Shown: positions 42,408 to 52,500 of the stretch, one piece after another
Layout of the letters: every line of letters begins with the position of its first letter
How positions within the stretch are numbered: position 1 is the first letter of the stretch
Source of the DNA: Pedobacter riviphilus
GTDB lineage: Bacteria > Bacteroidota > Bacteroidia > Sphingobacteriales > Sphingobacteriaceae
Direction of reading: 5' to 3'
DNA length: 64,000 bases
NCBI RefSeq assembly: GCF_014692875.1
Contig: NZ_CP061171.1
Location: forward strand, 3,596,001 to 3,660,000
Made by a program: the position numbers and the translations under genes
Notes under the pieces: generated by a model
Databases searched by the model: none
Seen by the model: the letters and a program-made list of their open reading frames with translations, nothing else
Told to the model about the DNA's origin: nothing

Positions 42408-44855
42408 ATGATAAGAATTTGCGCACTCCTGTTTTTTTGTGGCTTTACCAATATTATTTTTGCTCAACAATCTACCGTTACAGGTGTAGTTAAAGATAAT
42501 AGCGGTCAGCCTATTCCGTTCGCCTCAGTTTATTTAAAAAATACAACTAGTGGAACATCTGCAAATATTGATGGAAAATACTCCATGAAGTTAAAAAACG
42601 GTGAATATACTTTGAGTTTTAGGGCTGTAGGCTATAAACAGCAAGATCATATCATTAACCTTTCGGCAGATCAATCGCTTAACGTAACATTAACATCAGA
42701 AAGTTATACTTTAGAAAACGTAAATATAAGGGCAAATGCTGAGGACCCGGCTTATGCCATTATCCGCAAGGCTATTAAACAGAGAAAAACACATTTAAAT
42801 GAGGTGAAGGAATTTAGTTGTGATGTTTATATCAAAGGTGTGCAACGTTTAAGGGGTGCCCCTAAAAAGTTCTTTGGTCGGGATATCCAAAAAGTTTTAG
42901 AACTCGATACCAATAGAAAAGGCATCATTTATTTATCAGAATCGCAAAGCAAGTTCAATTTCAAAAGGCCCAACGAGGTGCATGAAGAAATGATTTCATC
43001 AAAAGTTGCAGGCAGAAACAATTCATTTAGTTTTAACAAAGCTTCTGATTTAATTATTAATTTTTATGACAATTATCTACTTGAAAACAAATTAAGCGCT
43101 AGGGGGTTCATTTCTCCAATTGCAGACAATGCCTTATTTTATTATAAATATAAATTATTGGGCGAAAGCAAGGAAAACGGGGAGATTATCCATAAAATAG
43201 AAGTAATCCCCCGCCGTGAAAATGACCCGGTTTTTAGGGGTATTATTTATATTATTGATGATAGCTGGAGAATTTACAACACTGATGTTTACCTAACCAA
43301 GAACGCGGGAATCAATTTTATAGATACTTTAAACATCAGTCAGCAGTTTACCAAGGTTCAGGATATTTATATGCCTACTGCTATTAATTTTCAATTTGCG
43401 GGGAATGTGCTGGGCTTTAAAATTGCAGGTTATTATGTGGGTATTTACAATAATTATAACCTGGACCCTAAATTCCCTAAAAACTTTTTTAGCGGCGAGA
43501 TCTTAAAAATTACCGAAATGGTAAACAAAAAAGATTCTCTTTACTGGAAAAACAACAGGCCTATTCCTTTAACAGAAGATGAAAAAATCAACTATGTTAA
43601 AAAAGACAGCATAGCGAAGTTAAAAGAATCGAAAAAGTATCTCGATTCGCTTGAAAAAGACAATAATAAGTTCGGCATAGCTAAATTGTTATTACATGGC
43701 TATAGCGTTAACGACCGCTATGATAAGGAATATTGGTCTTTTGATCCAGTACTTAGGGCTATATTTTACAATACCGTAGAAGGTTTTGCAGTAAAATACG
43801 GGGTTACCTATAGAAAGGATTTCGAGAACAGGAGATCTTATTACATCCGTCCTGAACTGAGATATGGTTTTGCCAACCAAAAACTTACCGGAAGCTTAAC
43901 GGGAAGCTACTACTACAATCCACTTAAAAGGGCTAGTATAGGTGCATCATTCGGAAATGGTATTTTTGATTTGAACAACTTAGGATCAATGACTGCATTG
44001 GGAAATACCATTAACTCGTTACTTTATGAAAAAAACTTCTCAAAATTTTATGAGAAGGGTTTTATTAACATTAATACAACCAGAGAATTGGCAACGGGCC
44101 TGCAGGGAAGTATAAGTGTAGATTATAGCAAAAATAAAAGCTTAACCAATAATTCTACCTTTAAATTCATCGACGCAAAAGATAGGGAATTCACCTCCAA
44201 CAATCCTTTCAGTCCAGATACTGAAACGCCACTTTTCCCAACCTATAACTCTTTTAGTGCAACTGCAAGTTTAACTTATACTATTGGGCAGAAATACATT
44301 ACACGTCCGGATGGGAAGTTTTACACCGAATCTAAATTCCCAAAGATGACCTTATTGTATAAAAAAGGGTTTAACGGAGTATTAAACAGTGATGTTGATT
44401 ATGATTTTGTAAAACTTGAGGTTTCTCAGGACAGGATCGGGCTGGGCTTATGGGGTTACACTTCATTTTTGGCTGGCGTGGGCAAATTCCTGAACAACAA
44501 AAGCATGTTTTATCCTGATTTTAAACACTTTGCAGGTAACATTTCTACCATTTTTCCTCCAAATCTGCGGAAGTTTCAATATTTAGATTTTTACCAGTTC
44601 AGTACCAATCAACAATATTTCGAAGCGCATTTAGAACATAATTTCGCAGGCTTTTTCATGAATAAGGTTCCATTATTGCGTAAGGCTAAGTTGGAAGAAT
44701 TTATTGGAGGCGGCTATCTTTCTTCTCCAGAAAAGCGGAATTATAAAGAATTTTACTTCGGTATCCAACGTTTGGTATTAAGGGCCAGTTATGGTTTTGC
44801 GTACGATGGTGCCCGCAAATTAACACAAGGATTTAGAATAGCTTACACCTTATAA
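42408..44855 (+). CDS. DUF5686 outer-membrane protein with carboxypeptidase regulatory-like domain
   Basis: An 815-residue outer-membrane protein. Its signal peptide ends near FAQQ (residue ~20). Residues ~22-110 form a CarboxypepD_reg-like beta-sandwich (VTGVVKDNSGQPIPFASVYL, then GKYSMKLKNGEYTLSFRAVG), the same domain that opens SusC proteins. The rest matches the DUF5686 type: ENVNIRANAEDPAYAIIRKA after the sandwich and a C-terminal barrel region (for example GGYLSSPEKRNYKEFYFGIQ and a final strand GFRIAYTL). There is no TonB plug. Its function is unknown; barrel assembly or surface anchoring has been proposed for similar proteins. It stands alone. Confidence 0.85.
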   Translation: MIRICALLFFCGFTNIIFAQQSTVTGVVKDNSGQPIPFASVYLKNTTSGTSANIDGKYSMKLKNGEYTLSFRAVGYKQQDHIINLSADQSLNVTLTSESYTLENVNIRANAEDPAYAIIRKAIKQRKTHLNEVKEFSCDVYIKGVQRLRGAPKKFFGRDIQKVLELDTNRKGIIYLSESQSKFNFKRPNEVHEEMISSKVAGRNNSFSFNKASDLIINFYDNYLLENKLSARGFISPIADNALFYYKYKLLGESKENGEIIHKIEVIPRRENDPVFRGIIYIIDDSWRIYNTDVYLTKNAGINFIDTLNISQQFTKVQDIYMPTAINFQFAGNVLGFKIAGYYVGIYNNYNLDPKFPKNFFSGEILKITEMVNKKDSLYWKNNRPIPLTEDEKINYVKKDSIAKLKESKKYLDSLEKDNNKFGIAKLLLHGYSVNDRYDKEYWSFDPVLRAIFYNTVEGFAVKYGVTYRKDFENRRSYYIRPELRYGFANQKLTGSLTGSYYYNPLKRASIGASFGNGIFDLNNLGSMTALGNTINSLLYEKNFSKFYEKGFININTTRELATGLQGSISVDYSKNKSLTNNSTFKFIDAKDREFTSNNPFSPDTETPLFPTYNSFSATASLTYTIGQKYITRPDGKFYTESKFPKMTLLYKKGFNGVLNSDVDYDFVKLEVSQDRIGLGLWGYTSFLAGVGKFLNNKSMFYPDFKHFAGNISTIFPPNLRKFQYLDFYQFSTNQQYFEAHLEHNFAGFFMNKVPLLRKAKLEEFIGGGYLSSPEKRNYKEFYFGIQRLVLRASYGFAYDGARKLTQGFRIAYTL

Positions 44856-44881
44856 TAAAGTTTAGGGTTTAGAAGTTAGGT

Positions 44882-44934
44882 TTGAAGGTATATTTAGAGG
44901 GCAAAACCTTACACCTTTATCTTTTTACCTTCAA
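44882..44934. repeat. Inverted word-repeat block before trhO
   Basis: TTGAAGGTA (44882-44890) pairs with TACCTTCAA (44926-44934), with TTTAGGGTTTAGAAGTTAGG words just upstream (44861-44880). It ends 10 nt before a TATCTTTG box. Confidence 0.75.
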
Positions 44935-44944
44935 GCTTTTTTAT

Positions 44945-44952
44945 TATCTTTG
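44945..44952 (+). promoter_or_regulatory. TATCTTTG -7 box for trhO
   Basis: Matches TAnnTTTG, 40 nt before the ATG at 44993. Confidence 0.5.
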
Positions 44953-44992
44953 CACCGCTTTAAACGCCGTTTGCAACGGTATCAACAGCGTT

Positions 44993-45928
44993 ATGAAAAA
45001 ATATCAGACACTACTTTACTATTGCTATAGTTATATAGCGGAGGCAGAACAATTTGCTGCTGATCATCTTAAATTTTGTAAATCCTTGGGCCTAGTTGGC
45101 CGTATTATCGTTGCCGACGAAGGTTTAAACGGCACTGTTTCGGGAACAGCCGAAGCCTGCGAAGCTTATATGAAAGCAGTACATGCTGACGAAAGGTTTG
45201 CAAAAACTGAATTTAAAATCGATAATGTTGAAGAACTTTCGTTCTTGAAAATGCACTGCCGTTACAAATCGGAAATCGTGCACTCAGGCTTAAGGGATAC
45301 ATCGATTATTGATCCGAACAAACAAACAGGTAAACACTTAGAGCCAGTCGATTTTATGAAAATGAAAGATGACGAGGATGTGGTTATCCTTGATGTGCGC
45401 TCTAATTATGAACATAACCTTGGTAAGTTTAAGAATGCTGTAACGCTGGATATTGAGAATTTCCGCGATTTCCCTGAACAGATCAACCAGCTTGCCCAAT
45501 ATAAAGACAAAAAAATATTAACCTATTGTACTGGAGGCATTAAATGCGAAAAAGCTTCTGCTTTGCTTTTACACCACGGCTTTAATGATGTTTATCAATT
45601 ACACGGTGGTATTATTAAATACGGAAAAGAAGCAGGCGGTAAAGACTTTGAAGGCAAATGTTATGTTTTCGATAACCGCATTGCAGTTGATGTAAATGAG
45701 GTAAATCCAACTATAGTTTCGGTTTGCTATAATTGTGGTAAAACTACTCCAAAAATGATCAACTGTGCCAATCCGGAGTGTAATGAGCACATTACCCAAT
45801 GTGATGAATGCGGCGATCAGCTTCAGGGCTGTTGCTCAGTTGAGTGCACTACCAATCCACGCAAGCGCCCTTACGATGGCACGGGCTATTATGTAAAGGT
45901 TCCGCAGCCGGTTGCTGTGAAAAGTTAG
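44993..45928 (+). CDS. trhO: tRNA uridine 5-hydroxylase TrhO (YceA-type rhodanese)
   Basis: A 311-residue cytosolic rhodanese-domain protein of the YceA/TrhO family, which hydroxylates U34 of certain tRNAs using O2. The N-terminal acylphosphatase-like domain (LGLVGRIIVADEGLNGTVSG) and the rhodanese domain with active Cys in TYCTGGIKCEKAS are intact. The C-terminus is Cys-rich (CYNCGKTTPKMINC, later CDECGDQLQGCC) and may bind zinc. The ATG at 44993 (MKKYQTLLYYCYS) is chosen because the 37 extra residues upstream are encoded by repeat words and the promoter box. The transcript would have a ~35 nt leader. Confidence 0.92.
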   Translation: MKKYQTLLYYCYSYIAEAEQFAADHLKFCKSLGLVGRIIVADEGLNGTVSGTAEACEAYMKAVHADERFAKTEFKIDNVEELSFLKMHCRYKSEIVHSGLRDTSIIDPNKQTGKHLEPVDFMKMKDDEDVVILDVRSNYEHNLGKFKNAVTLDIENFRDFPEQINQLAQYKDKKILTYCTGGIKCEKASALLLHHGFNDVYQLHGGIIKYGKEAGGKDFEGKCYVFDNRIAVDVNEVNPTIVSVCYNCGKTTPKMINCANPECNEHITQCDECGDQLQGCCSVECTTNPRKRPYDGTGYYVKVPQPVAVKS

Positions 45929-46322
45929 GTTTTGGTATGATTTTCTATAGTTGATTAATGAAGCTTCAATTGTAGCGATTATAACATCATAAGTTTTTTT
46001 GGAGCGCAGTGTCATTGCAAACAACACGGGTTCCGTCCTGCTGTACGTTTTACTTCGCCAATGAAGAATTGGCTTCGTGCCACTGCCATCAGGGCTAGTT
46101 GGCGGGTTCCGGCATTCAATTCTTGAATTACTTGACTGCTTAATATTTCTTAATCTCTCAATGGCGAAGGCAATTAACCATTATAATATTGCATAACCAC
46201 GATCTCTTTTAATAGTGCGATTATTGATCATTTATCAAAAAGCCTTCATTAAACTAATAGTCATGAACTATAGACCATTAACGATCGACTATTAAACAAT
46301 TTTTCATTTACTTTGTGTATTA
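45929..46322. other. Intergenic gap with a G/C-richer repeat-like segment
   Basis: 394 nt between trhO and the PUL regulator. 46010-46120 is richer in G/C and carries CGGGTTCCG twice (46027-46035 and 46103-46111) and a stem GCCAAT/ATTGGC (46057-46062, 46068-46073), possibly a degraded dispersed repeat. Near the right end AATAGTC (46256-46262) pairs with GACTATT (46287-46293). No gene is seen. Confidence 0.55.
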
Positions 46323-49226
46323 ATGGCTTTACTTATTAACCATTTTATGCTAAACTATTTCCGGGTCCTTTTATTACTATCCTGCTTCGCTATAAATACC
46401 TATGCATCAGAAATTAAAAGCATAGGCGTTCCCTATATCGAAAACTATCCTAAATCTGTTTATTCATCGGGAAACCAGAACTGGAGCATAGCAAAAGATA
46501 AAAATGGTGTGATGTACTTTGGCAATGCAGAAGGGTTATTAACTTTCGATGGCCGTTACTGGCAGAAATACCAGATGCCCAACCGACAGATTGTAAGATC
46601 AGTAGCTACAGACAATAAGGGAAGAATTTATACGGGTAGTTTTGGTGAGTTTGGCTTCTGGTCTATTAAGAACAACAAACTAAGCTATAGCTCACTTACC
46701 AATCTATTACCAAAAGGCATCAAAATCAATGATGAGGTCTGGAAAATTTATGTAGACAAGGATCGGGTAATTTTTCAATCCTTTTCTAAGATTTTCATTT
46801 ACAAAAACAACAAAATAGAGGTGATAAAATCACCGTCTTCATTTCTGTTCCTGCATAAGGTAAACAACAGATATTTTATCGAAGTGCTTGAAAAAGGTTT
46901 ATTCGAGCTCGTTGGCAACAAATTAGTCTATATCCCGAACAGCGAAAAGCTAGGCAAAGAGGGTATATTATCCATTCTTCCTTATAAAAACAATGGCCTA
47001 ATTATCGGAACCAGCAAACAGGGATTATTTACCTACGACGGTAAAGATTTTACACCTTTAAACACACCTGCCAATGCTTACCTAAAAACCTATCAGCTCA
47101 ACAATGGAGTAAGTTTACTGGGTAAATATTTCGCTTATGGTACCATTCTCAACGGTCTGATCATTATAGATGAAAATGGAAAAGTTGTGCAACGGATCAA
47201 TAAATCGAGTGGTTTACAGAACAATACTGTTTTAAGCTTATATGCGGATAATGAGCAAAACCTTTGGACTGGATTGGATAACGGAATTGACCGGATAGAA
47301 CTTAATTCGCCCTTATATTTTTACTTCGATAAAACAGGCCAGTTTGGAACCGTCTATTCCAGTATTATCTTCAATAATAAAATTTACCTCGGCACCAATC
47401 AAGGGCTGTTTTATAGTGAGTGGTCGCCTGATAACCTATTACCTTTTAATTTTAGACTGATCCCAAATTCACAGGGGCAGGTATGGGAACTTACCATTAT
47501 TGATAATGAGTTAATATGTGGTCATAACAGCGGTACGTTTAAGGTAAATGGTGATAAAATTGATTGGCTATCGAGATCTGCAGGTGGCTGGACCATTAAA
47601 AAATTAAATTCAAATCCCAATTACCTTATTCAGGGTACCTATACCGGGCTTTCGCTCTTTATAGAATCTCCGGCTTCGGGATTAAAGTTTACTACAAAAA
47701 TTGCGGGCTTTGACGCTCCATCAAGATATGTAGAGCAGGATAACAAAGGCGATATCTGGGTCGCTCATGCCTATAAGGGTTTATATAAATTAAATTTAAG
47801 TCCCAGCTACACCAGCGTAATCAGCACTAAATATTTTGATGAAAAGAATGGCCTGCCCGGTAATTACAATATCAACATCTTCAATTTAGAGAATAAGATT
47901 GTTTTTTCTTCAGACGCTGGCTTTTACACCTATGATGAGTTAAGTGATAAATTTACCAAGTATGCCGCGTTAAATAAAGAACTTGGTTCGTTCCAGTCAT
48001 CGAACAAAATCATCAATGCAGGTGGCAAAAAATATTGGTTTATCAATCATGGAAAAACGGCCTTGGTTAACTTTAGTGAGCCGGGTAAGGTAGAAATCGA
48101 TTCGAACCAGTTCAGCATTTTAGATGGTCGGATGGTCCAATATTATGAAAATATTAGCCGCATAGGTAATTCCATTTACCTCATCAGTGTTGATGATGGT
48201 TTTGTGATCTACAGCTCCACTGCCCAACTCAATGCACAAAAGCAAAAACTTCCTGCAGTCTTGATCAGACGGGTAGAGGATATTACGGATAAGTTTTCGC
48301 TCATTAGTGAAGCTGGTAATGGTGAGGGAGCTACTGAGATCCAAAACAGCCGTAACAATATCCGCATTTCTTATGCCCTTCCCTATTACCGACAGGCTAA
48401 GGTTAAATACCAGTTCTATTTAGAAGGCTATTCGAGAGCATGGTCTGATTGGACTTATGCCACACAAAAAGATTTCACCAACTTAAGCGCAGGCAACTAC
48501 GTTTTTAAGGTTAGGGCAAAAACAGATGACAGCTCAGTAAGTGAGGAAGCCGTTTACACATTTACCATTTTACGCCCTTGGTATTTAAACAACTGGGCCA
48601 TTTTGTGCTACACTATATTATTTGTGGTAGTATTGATTCTGGGTAAGAAAATTTACGAAAGAAAACTCTACAGGGATAGTCAGAAAATAAGTGACCGTTT
48701 ACAGGCCGAGCAGGAAGAAATATTAAGACAAGAAGCAGAAACCAACGAAAAGCAGATTATTAAACTCCAAACAGAAAAACTGCAGGCCGAACTGGCCTCA
48801 AAAAACAGGGAACTGGCCAATTCTGCTATGACATTGGTCTATAAAAATGAGCTGCTCCAAAAACTTAGCGACGAGATCACCAAGTTAAAGGATGAGAACG
48901 GAAAAAAACTTTCTGATGATCAAACCCGCAAAATCCAGAAGGTAATTAATGACGGGATGAACGATGAACGTGATTGGCACCTCTTCGAAAATAGCTTTAA
49001 CGAGGCGCATGAAAGTTTCTTTAAGAAACTAAAAGCCCAACATCCCGATCTTGTTCCAAACGATTTAAAACTCTGTGCTTACCTTAGGATGAACATGAGC
49101 AGTAAGGAAATGTCGTCGTTACTAAATATCAGTTTACGCGGGGTAGAAATACGCCGATACCGCCTACGTAAAAAACTGGAAGTGCCACACGACAAAAATT
49201 TAACAGAGTTTTTGATGGAACTTTAA
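46323..49226 (+). CDS. Two-component-regulator-propeller/Y_Y_Y sensor with LuxR-type output (PUL regulator)
   Basis: A 967-residue membrane-spanning regulator. It has an N-terminal signal segment (RVLLLLSCFAINTYAS), a periplasmic beta-propeller of reg_prop repeats (about 40-690; for example NTVLSLYADNEQNLWTGLDN), and a Y_Y_Y domain (about 695-755: YQFYLEGYSRAWSDWTYA). One transmembrane helix follows (ILCYTILFVVVLILGKK, about 758-776), then a coiled coil and a C-terminal LuxR-like helix-turn-helix (about 895-967: MSSKEMSSLLNISLRGVEIR). It has no kinase or AraC domain, so it is a one-piece, SusR-like regulator. It most likely binds a glycan fragment in the periplasm and activates the adjacent SusC locus. 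Confidence 0.9.
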   Translation: MALLINHFMLNYFRVLLLLSCFAINTYASEIKSIGVPYIENYPKSVYSSGNQNWSIAKDKNGVMYFGNAEGLLTFDGRYWQKYQMPNRQIVRSVATDNKGRIYTGSFGEFGFWSIKNNKLSYSSLTNLLPKGIKINDEVWKIYVDKDRVIFQSFSKIFIYKNNKIEVIKSPSSFLFLHKVNNRYFIEVLEKGLFELVGNKLVYIPNSEKLGKEGILSILPYKNNGLIIGTSKQGLFTYDGKDFTPLNTPANAYLKTYQLNNGVSLLGKYFAYGTILNGLIIIDENGKVVQRINKSSGLQNNTVLSLYADNEQNLWTGLDNGIDRIELNSPLYFYFDKTGQFGTVYSSIIFNNKIYLGTNQGLFYSEWSPDNLLPFNFRLIPNSQGQVWELTIIDNELICGHNSGTFKVNGDKIDWLSRSAGGWTIKKLNSNPNYLIQGTYTGLSLFIESPASGLKFTTKIAGFDAPSRYVEQDNKGDIWVAHAYKGLYKLNLSPSYTSVISTKYFDEKNGLPGNYNINIFNLENKIVFSSDAGFYTYDELSDKFTKYAALNKELGSFQSSNKIINAGGKKYWFINHGKTALVNFSEPGKVEIDSNQFSILDGRMVQYYENISRIGNSIYLISVDDGFVIYSSTAQLNAQKQKLPAVLIRRVEDITDKFSLISEAGNGEGATEIQNSRNNIRISYALPYYRQAKVKYQFYLEGYSRAWSDWTYATQKDFTNLSAGNYVFKVRAKTDDSSVSEEAVYTFTILRPWYLNNWAILCYTILFVVVLILGKKIYERKLYRDSQKISDRLQAEQEEILRQEAETNEKQIIKLQTEKLQAELASKNRELANSAMTLVYKNELLQKLSDEITKLKDENGKKLSDDQTRKIQKVINDGMNDERDWHLFENSFNEAHESFFKKLKAQHPDLVPNDLKLCAYLRMNMSSKEMSSLLNISLRGVEIRRYRLRKKLEVPHDKNLTEFLMEL

Positions 49227-49590
49227 TCCTAAACCCCTAATCAAATTCAGCAATCAAAATTGCTTCAATCTGCCTCCGAAACATCTACGGAAAAAACGGT
49301 TTTAGAAGCTTTTTCGTGTTATCTTATCAGATCAAGACTACATCATTACCTCTCATAACGAATTTCTGCACCCCACAAAACACTTAGTGTTATTATTACA
49401 CTTATACGTATGTTAATATAATGTTAAAATCCAAAAAAACTACGTTTTTAAGCTAAAATCGCATTTGGTTTTATTAAGTGAGATAGCCCGTCGCCTACTA
49501 TGATGTATTAATGTTGAGGTAAAAACACTTGCACATCAGCAAAAACAACCCCACATTTAACTAACAATTAAACTAAATTTATAATAAGGC
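49227..49590. other. Upstream regulatory region of the susC operon
   Basis: 364 nt without a gene. It holds the imperfect palindrome AACACTTAGTGTT (49379-49391) followed by TTACACTTATA, a possible operator. No exact TAnnTTTG box was found near the susC start. The last 40 nt are A-rich, as usual before highly expressed SusC genes in this phylum. Confidence 0.45.
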
Positions 49591-52500
49591 ATGAAAAGAA
49601 TTTTTACAAGAATTTCTGTTCTCGCTGCATTTTGTTTGCTAACAATTAACGTAGCATTAGCGCAAAACATTACCGTAAAAGGTAAAGTAATTGATGGTGG
49701 TGATAAGACATCATTACCGGGCGTAACTATCTTAATTAAAGGAACACAAAATGGCACGCAAACAGATGAAAACGGCAACTACTCAATAAGTGCGCCAGCA
49801 AACGCCACATTGGTATTTAACTTTGTAGGCTATACAGCATTAGAACAGGCTGTAAATAATCAAACTACACTTAATGTATCACTAACTTCATCAACACAAC
49901 AATTAGAGCAGGTTGTGGTTGTGGGTTATGGCACGCAGCGGAAAATTGATGTTACGGGATCGGTAGGAACAGTAAAAGGTGAAGATATTTCAAAACAGGC
50001 ATCAGTAAATGCAATTAGTGCTTTACAAGGCAAGGTTGCAGGTGTAACCATTACCAATAATGGCGCACCAGGTTCATCGCCACAGATAACTATTCGTGGT
50101 ACCGGAACAATTTATGGTAATACTGGCGTTCTATACGTGGTTGATGGTGTATGGTATGATGATATCAGTTTTTTAAATCCTGCTGATATTGAAAATTTAA
50201 GCATTCTGAAAGATGCATCATCACAATCTATTTATGGTATTCGTGCAGCAAACGGGGTGGTACTGATTACTACTAAAAGAGGTACCAAAGGCCTAGCAAC
50301 TATTACTTATAACGGATCTGTAGGATATAAAGTTGTAACCAATCAAATAGAAATGGCCAATGCAACCGAATATGCTACACTAATAAATGAATTATCAGCG
50401 TCGAGCGGAGCGGCAAAACTATTTGCTAATCCAGAAAGCTATGGCGTAGGAACCAACTGGTATAATCAGGTATTTAGAAATGCGTTACAAACCAATCATC
50501 AATTATCTGTAAATGGTGGAGGTGATAAATCGACATATAATTTTTCTTTAGGGTATACCAACGAAGATGGAATTGTAAAAAAACAAAACTATCAGCGTTA
50601 TACAGCGAAATTATCTAACGATTTCCAAATATTGGCCCCTTTAAAAATAGGCTATACTGTTTCCGGTACTGCTATCAAATCAAACGATATTCCATCAAGC
50701 ATATTCCGTCAATTATATGCGGCGGGGCCAGTAGTTCCAGTTTATTACGCAGATGGGACTTATGGCGATGCCAACGATTTCAGTTTAGGCGGCGGGAATA
50801 ATTTTAATCCACAGGCCACAATCGATTTCTTTAATCAAAAATCTTTAAATTATAGGATTAATGGAAATGTATATGCAGAATTAACCATTGCAAAAAATTT
50901 CACATTTAAAACAAGCTTAGGTGGAGACTTTGGTCAAAATGAAGTTAGGGCATATATTCCTGTTTATAAAGCTACCCAAGGCCAACAAAGTACGCAAAGC
51001 CAATTAGATGTTAAACGTGATGAAACCAGAAACTGGATCATTGAAAACACATTAACTTATAAAAATACATTTGGAGCACACAATTTAACTGTTTTGGCTG
51101 GTCAAACTGCACAAAGAAGAAAATCTTACTTCTTAAACGCTACAGCATTTGATGTGCCATACTCAAGTGATGGCGATTTATATCTAACGTTAGGTAGTGC
51201 AGACAAGCGCTCAGTTACAGATGGTGGTGCGCTTACAACTTATGCTTCTTATTTTGGCAGGGTTAATTACTCTTTTAAAGACCGCTACCTGTTAAATGCA
51301 ACACTTCGTGCTGATGCTGCTTCACAGTTTTTTGGTGGAGGTGATCTTTGGGGTTATTTCCCTTCAGTAGGTGCTGGATGGGTAATTTCTCAAGAAGATT
51401 TTATGAAGGACCAAACGGTATTTAACAATTTAAAGTTAAAAGCTTCATGGGGTAAGGTGGGTAATGCGGGTGTACCGATAAATCCAACAACCTTAACCGT
51501 TACACAAAATGGTGGATATGTAGCTATTTTTAATGGTGTAGCATATACTGGTAAAAACGTAAGTACATTGGTTCCTTCATTTTTAAATTGGGAACGTACA
51601 ACTGGAACAGATGTTGGTTTTGAAGCTGCATTCTTAAAAAACAGGTTAAACATTGAAGCTGGTTTTTACAATAAGAGAACCGAGCAGGCGATTTTCGAAA
51701 TCCCTGTTTTAACTTCAATAGGTACCAGTTCGGGTAATCAAATAGGCAATCAAGCAGATTTCCAAAATCGTGGTTTTGAATTTTCAGCAACGTGGAGAGA
51801 TACAAACGAATCTGGTCTTGCTTACTCAATTAGTGGTAATCTTGGCTATAACAAAAATAAAGTTTTATCAGTTGTTACAGGTAACAACCCAATTTATGCA
51901 GGTGGCGCAGGTCTTTCAAATGGTGGCCTTGCTACACGTACCATTCAAGGCGGCGCAATAGGAGAGTTTTATGGTTATGAGGTTGCTGGTATTTTCCAAA
52001 ATGCTGCCGAAATCGCTGCTTCTGCACAAAAAGGTGCTAAGCCAGGCGACTTTAAATACGTTGATACAGATGGTAACGGTATTATTAATGGTAATGACCG
52101 CATTGTTTTAGGCAATCCAAATCCAACATATTCATATGGTTTAAGCGCAAATCTAGCTTATAAAAACTTCGATCTTACTGTTGATATTCAGGGTTTAGCT
52201 GGTGTTGATGTCTATAATGCCAATATTGCATCTCGTTTTGGTAACGAAAACTTCACTAAAGATTTTTATGATAACAGATGGCATGGTGAAGGTACTTCAA
52301 CTACCTATCCTTCTGTAAATTTAGGAACAACTGCTAACTCTGCACCTAATTCATTTTATGTTGAGGATGGCTCTTATATCCGCTTAAGAAATGTACAGTT
52401 GGGTTATGCGCTTCCTTCTTTATTAGTGAACAAATGGAAAATGCAAAAACTCCGCTTTTTCCTTGATGCGCAGAATCCTGTAACGCTATTTGGTTACAAA

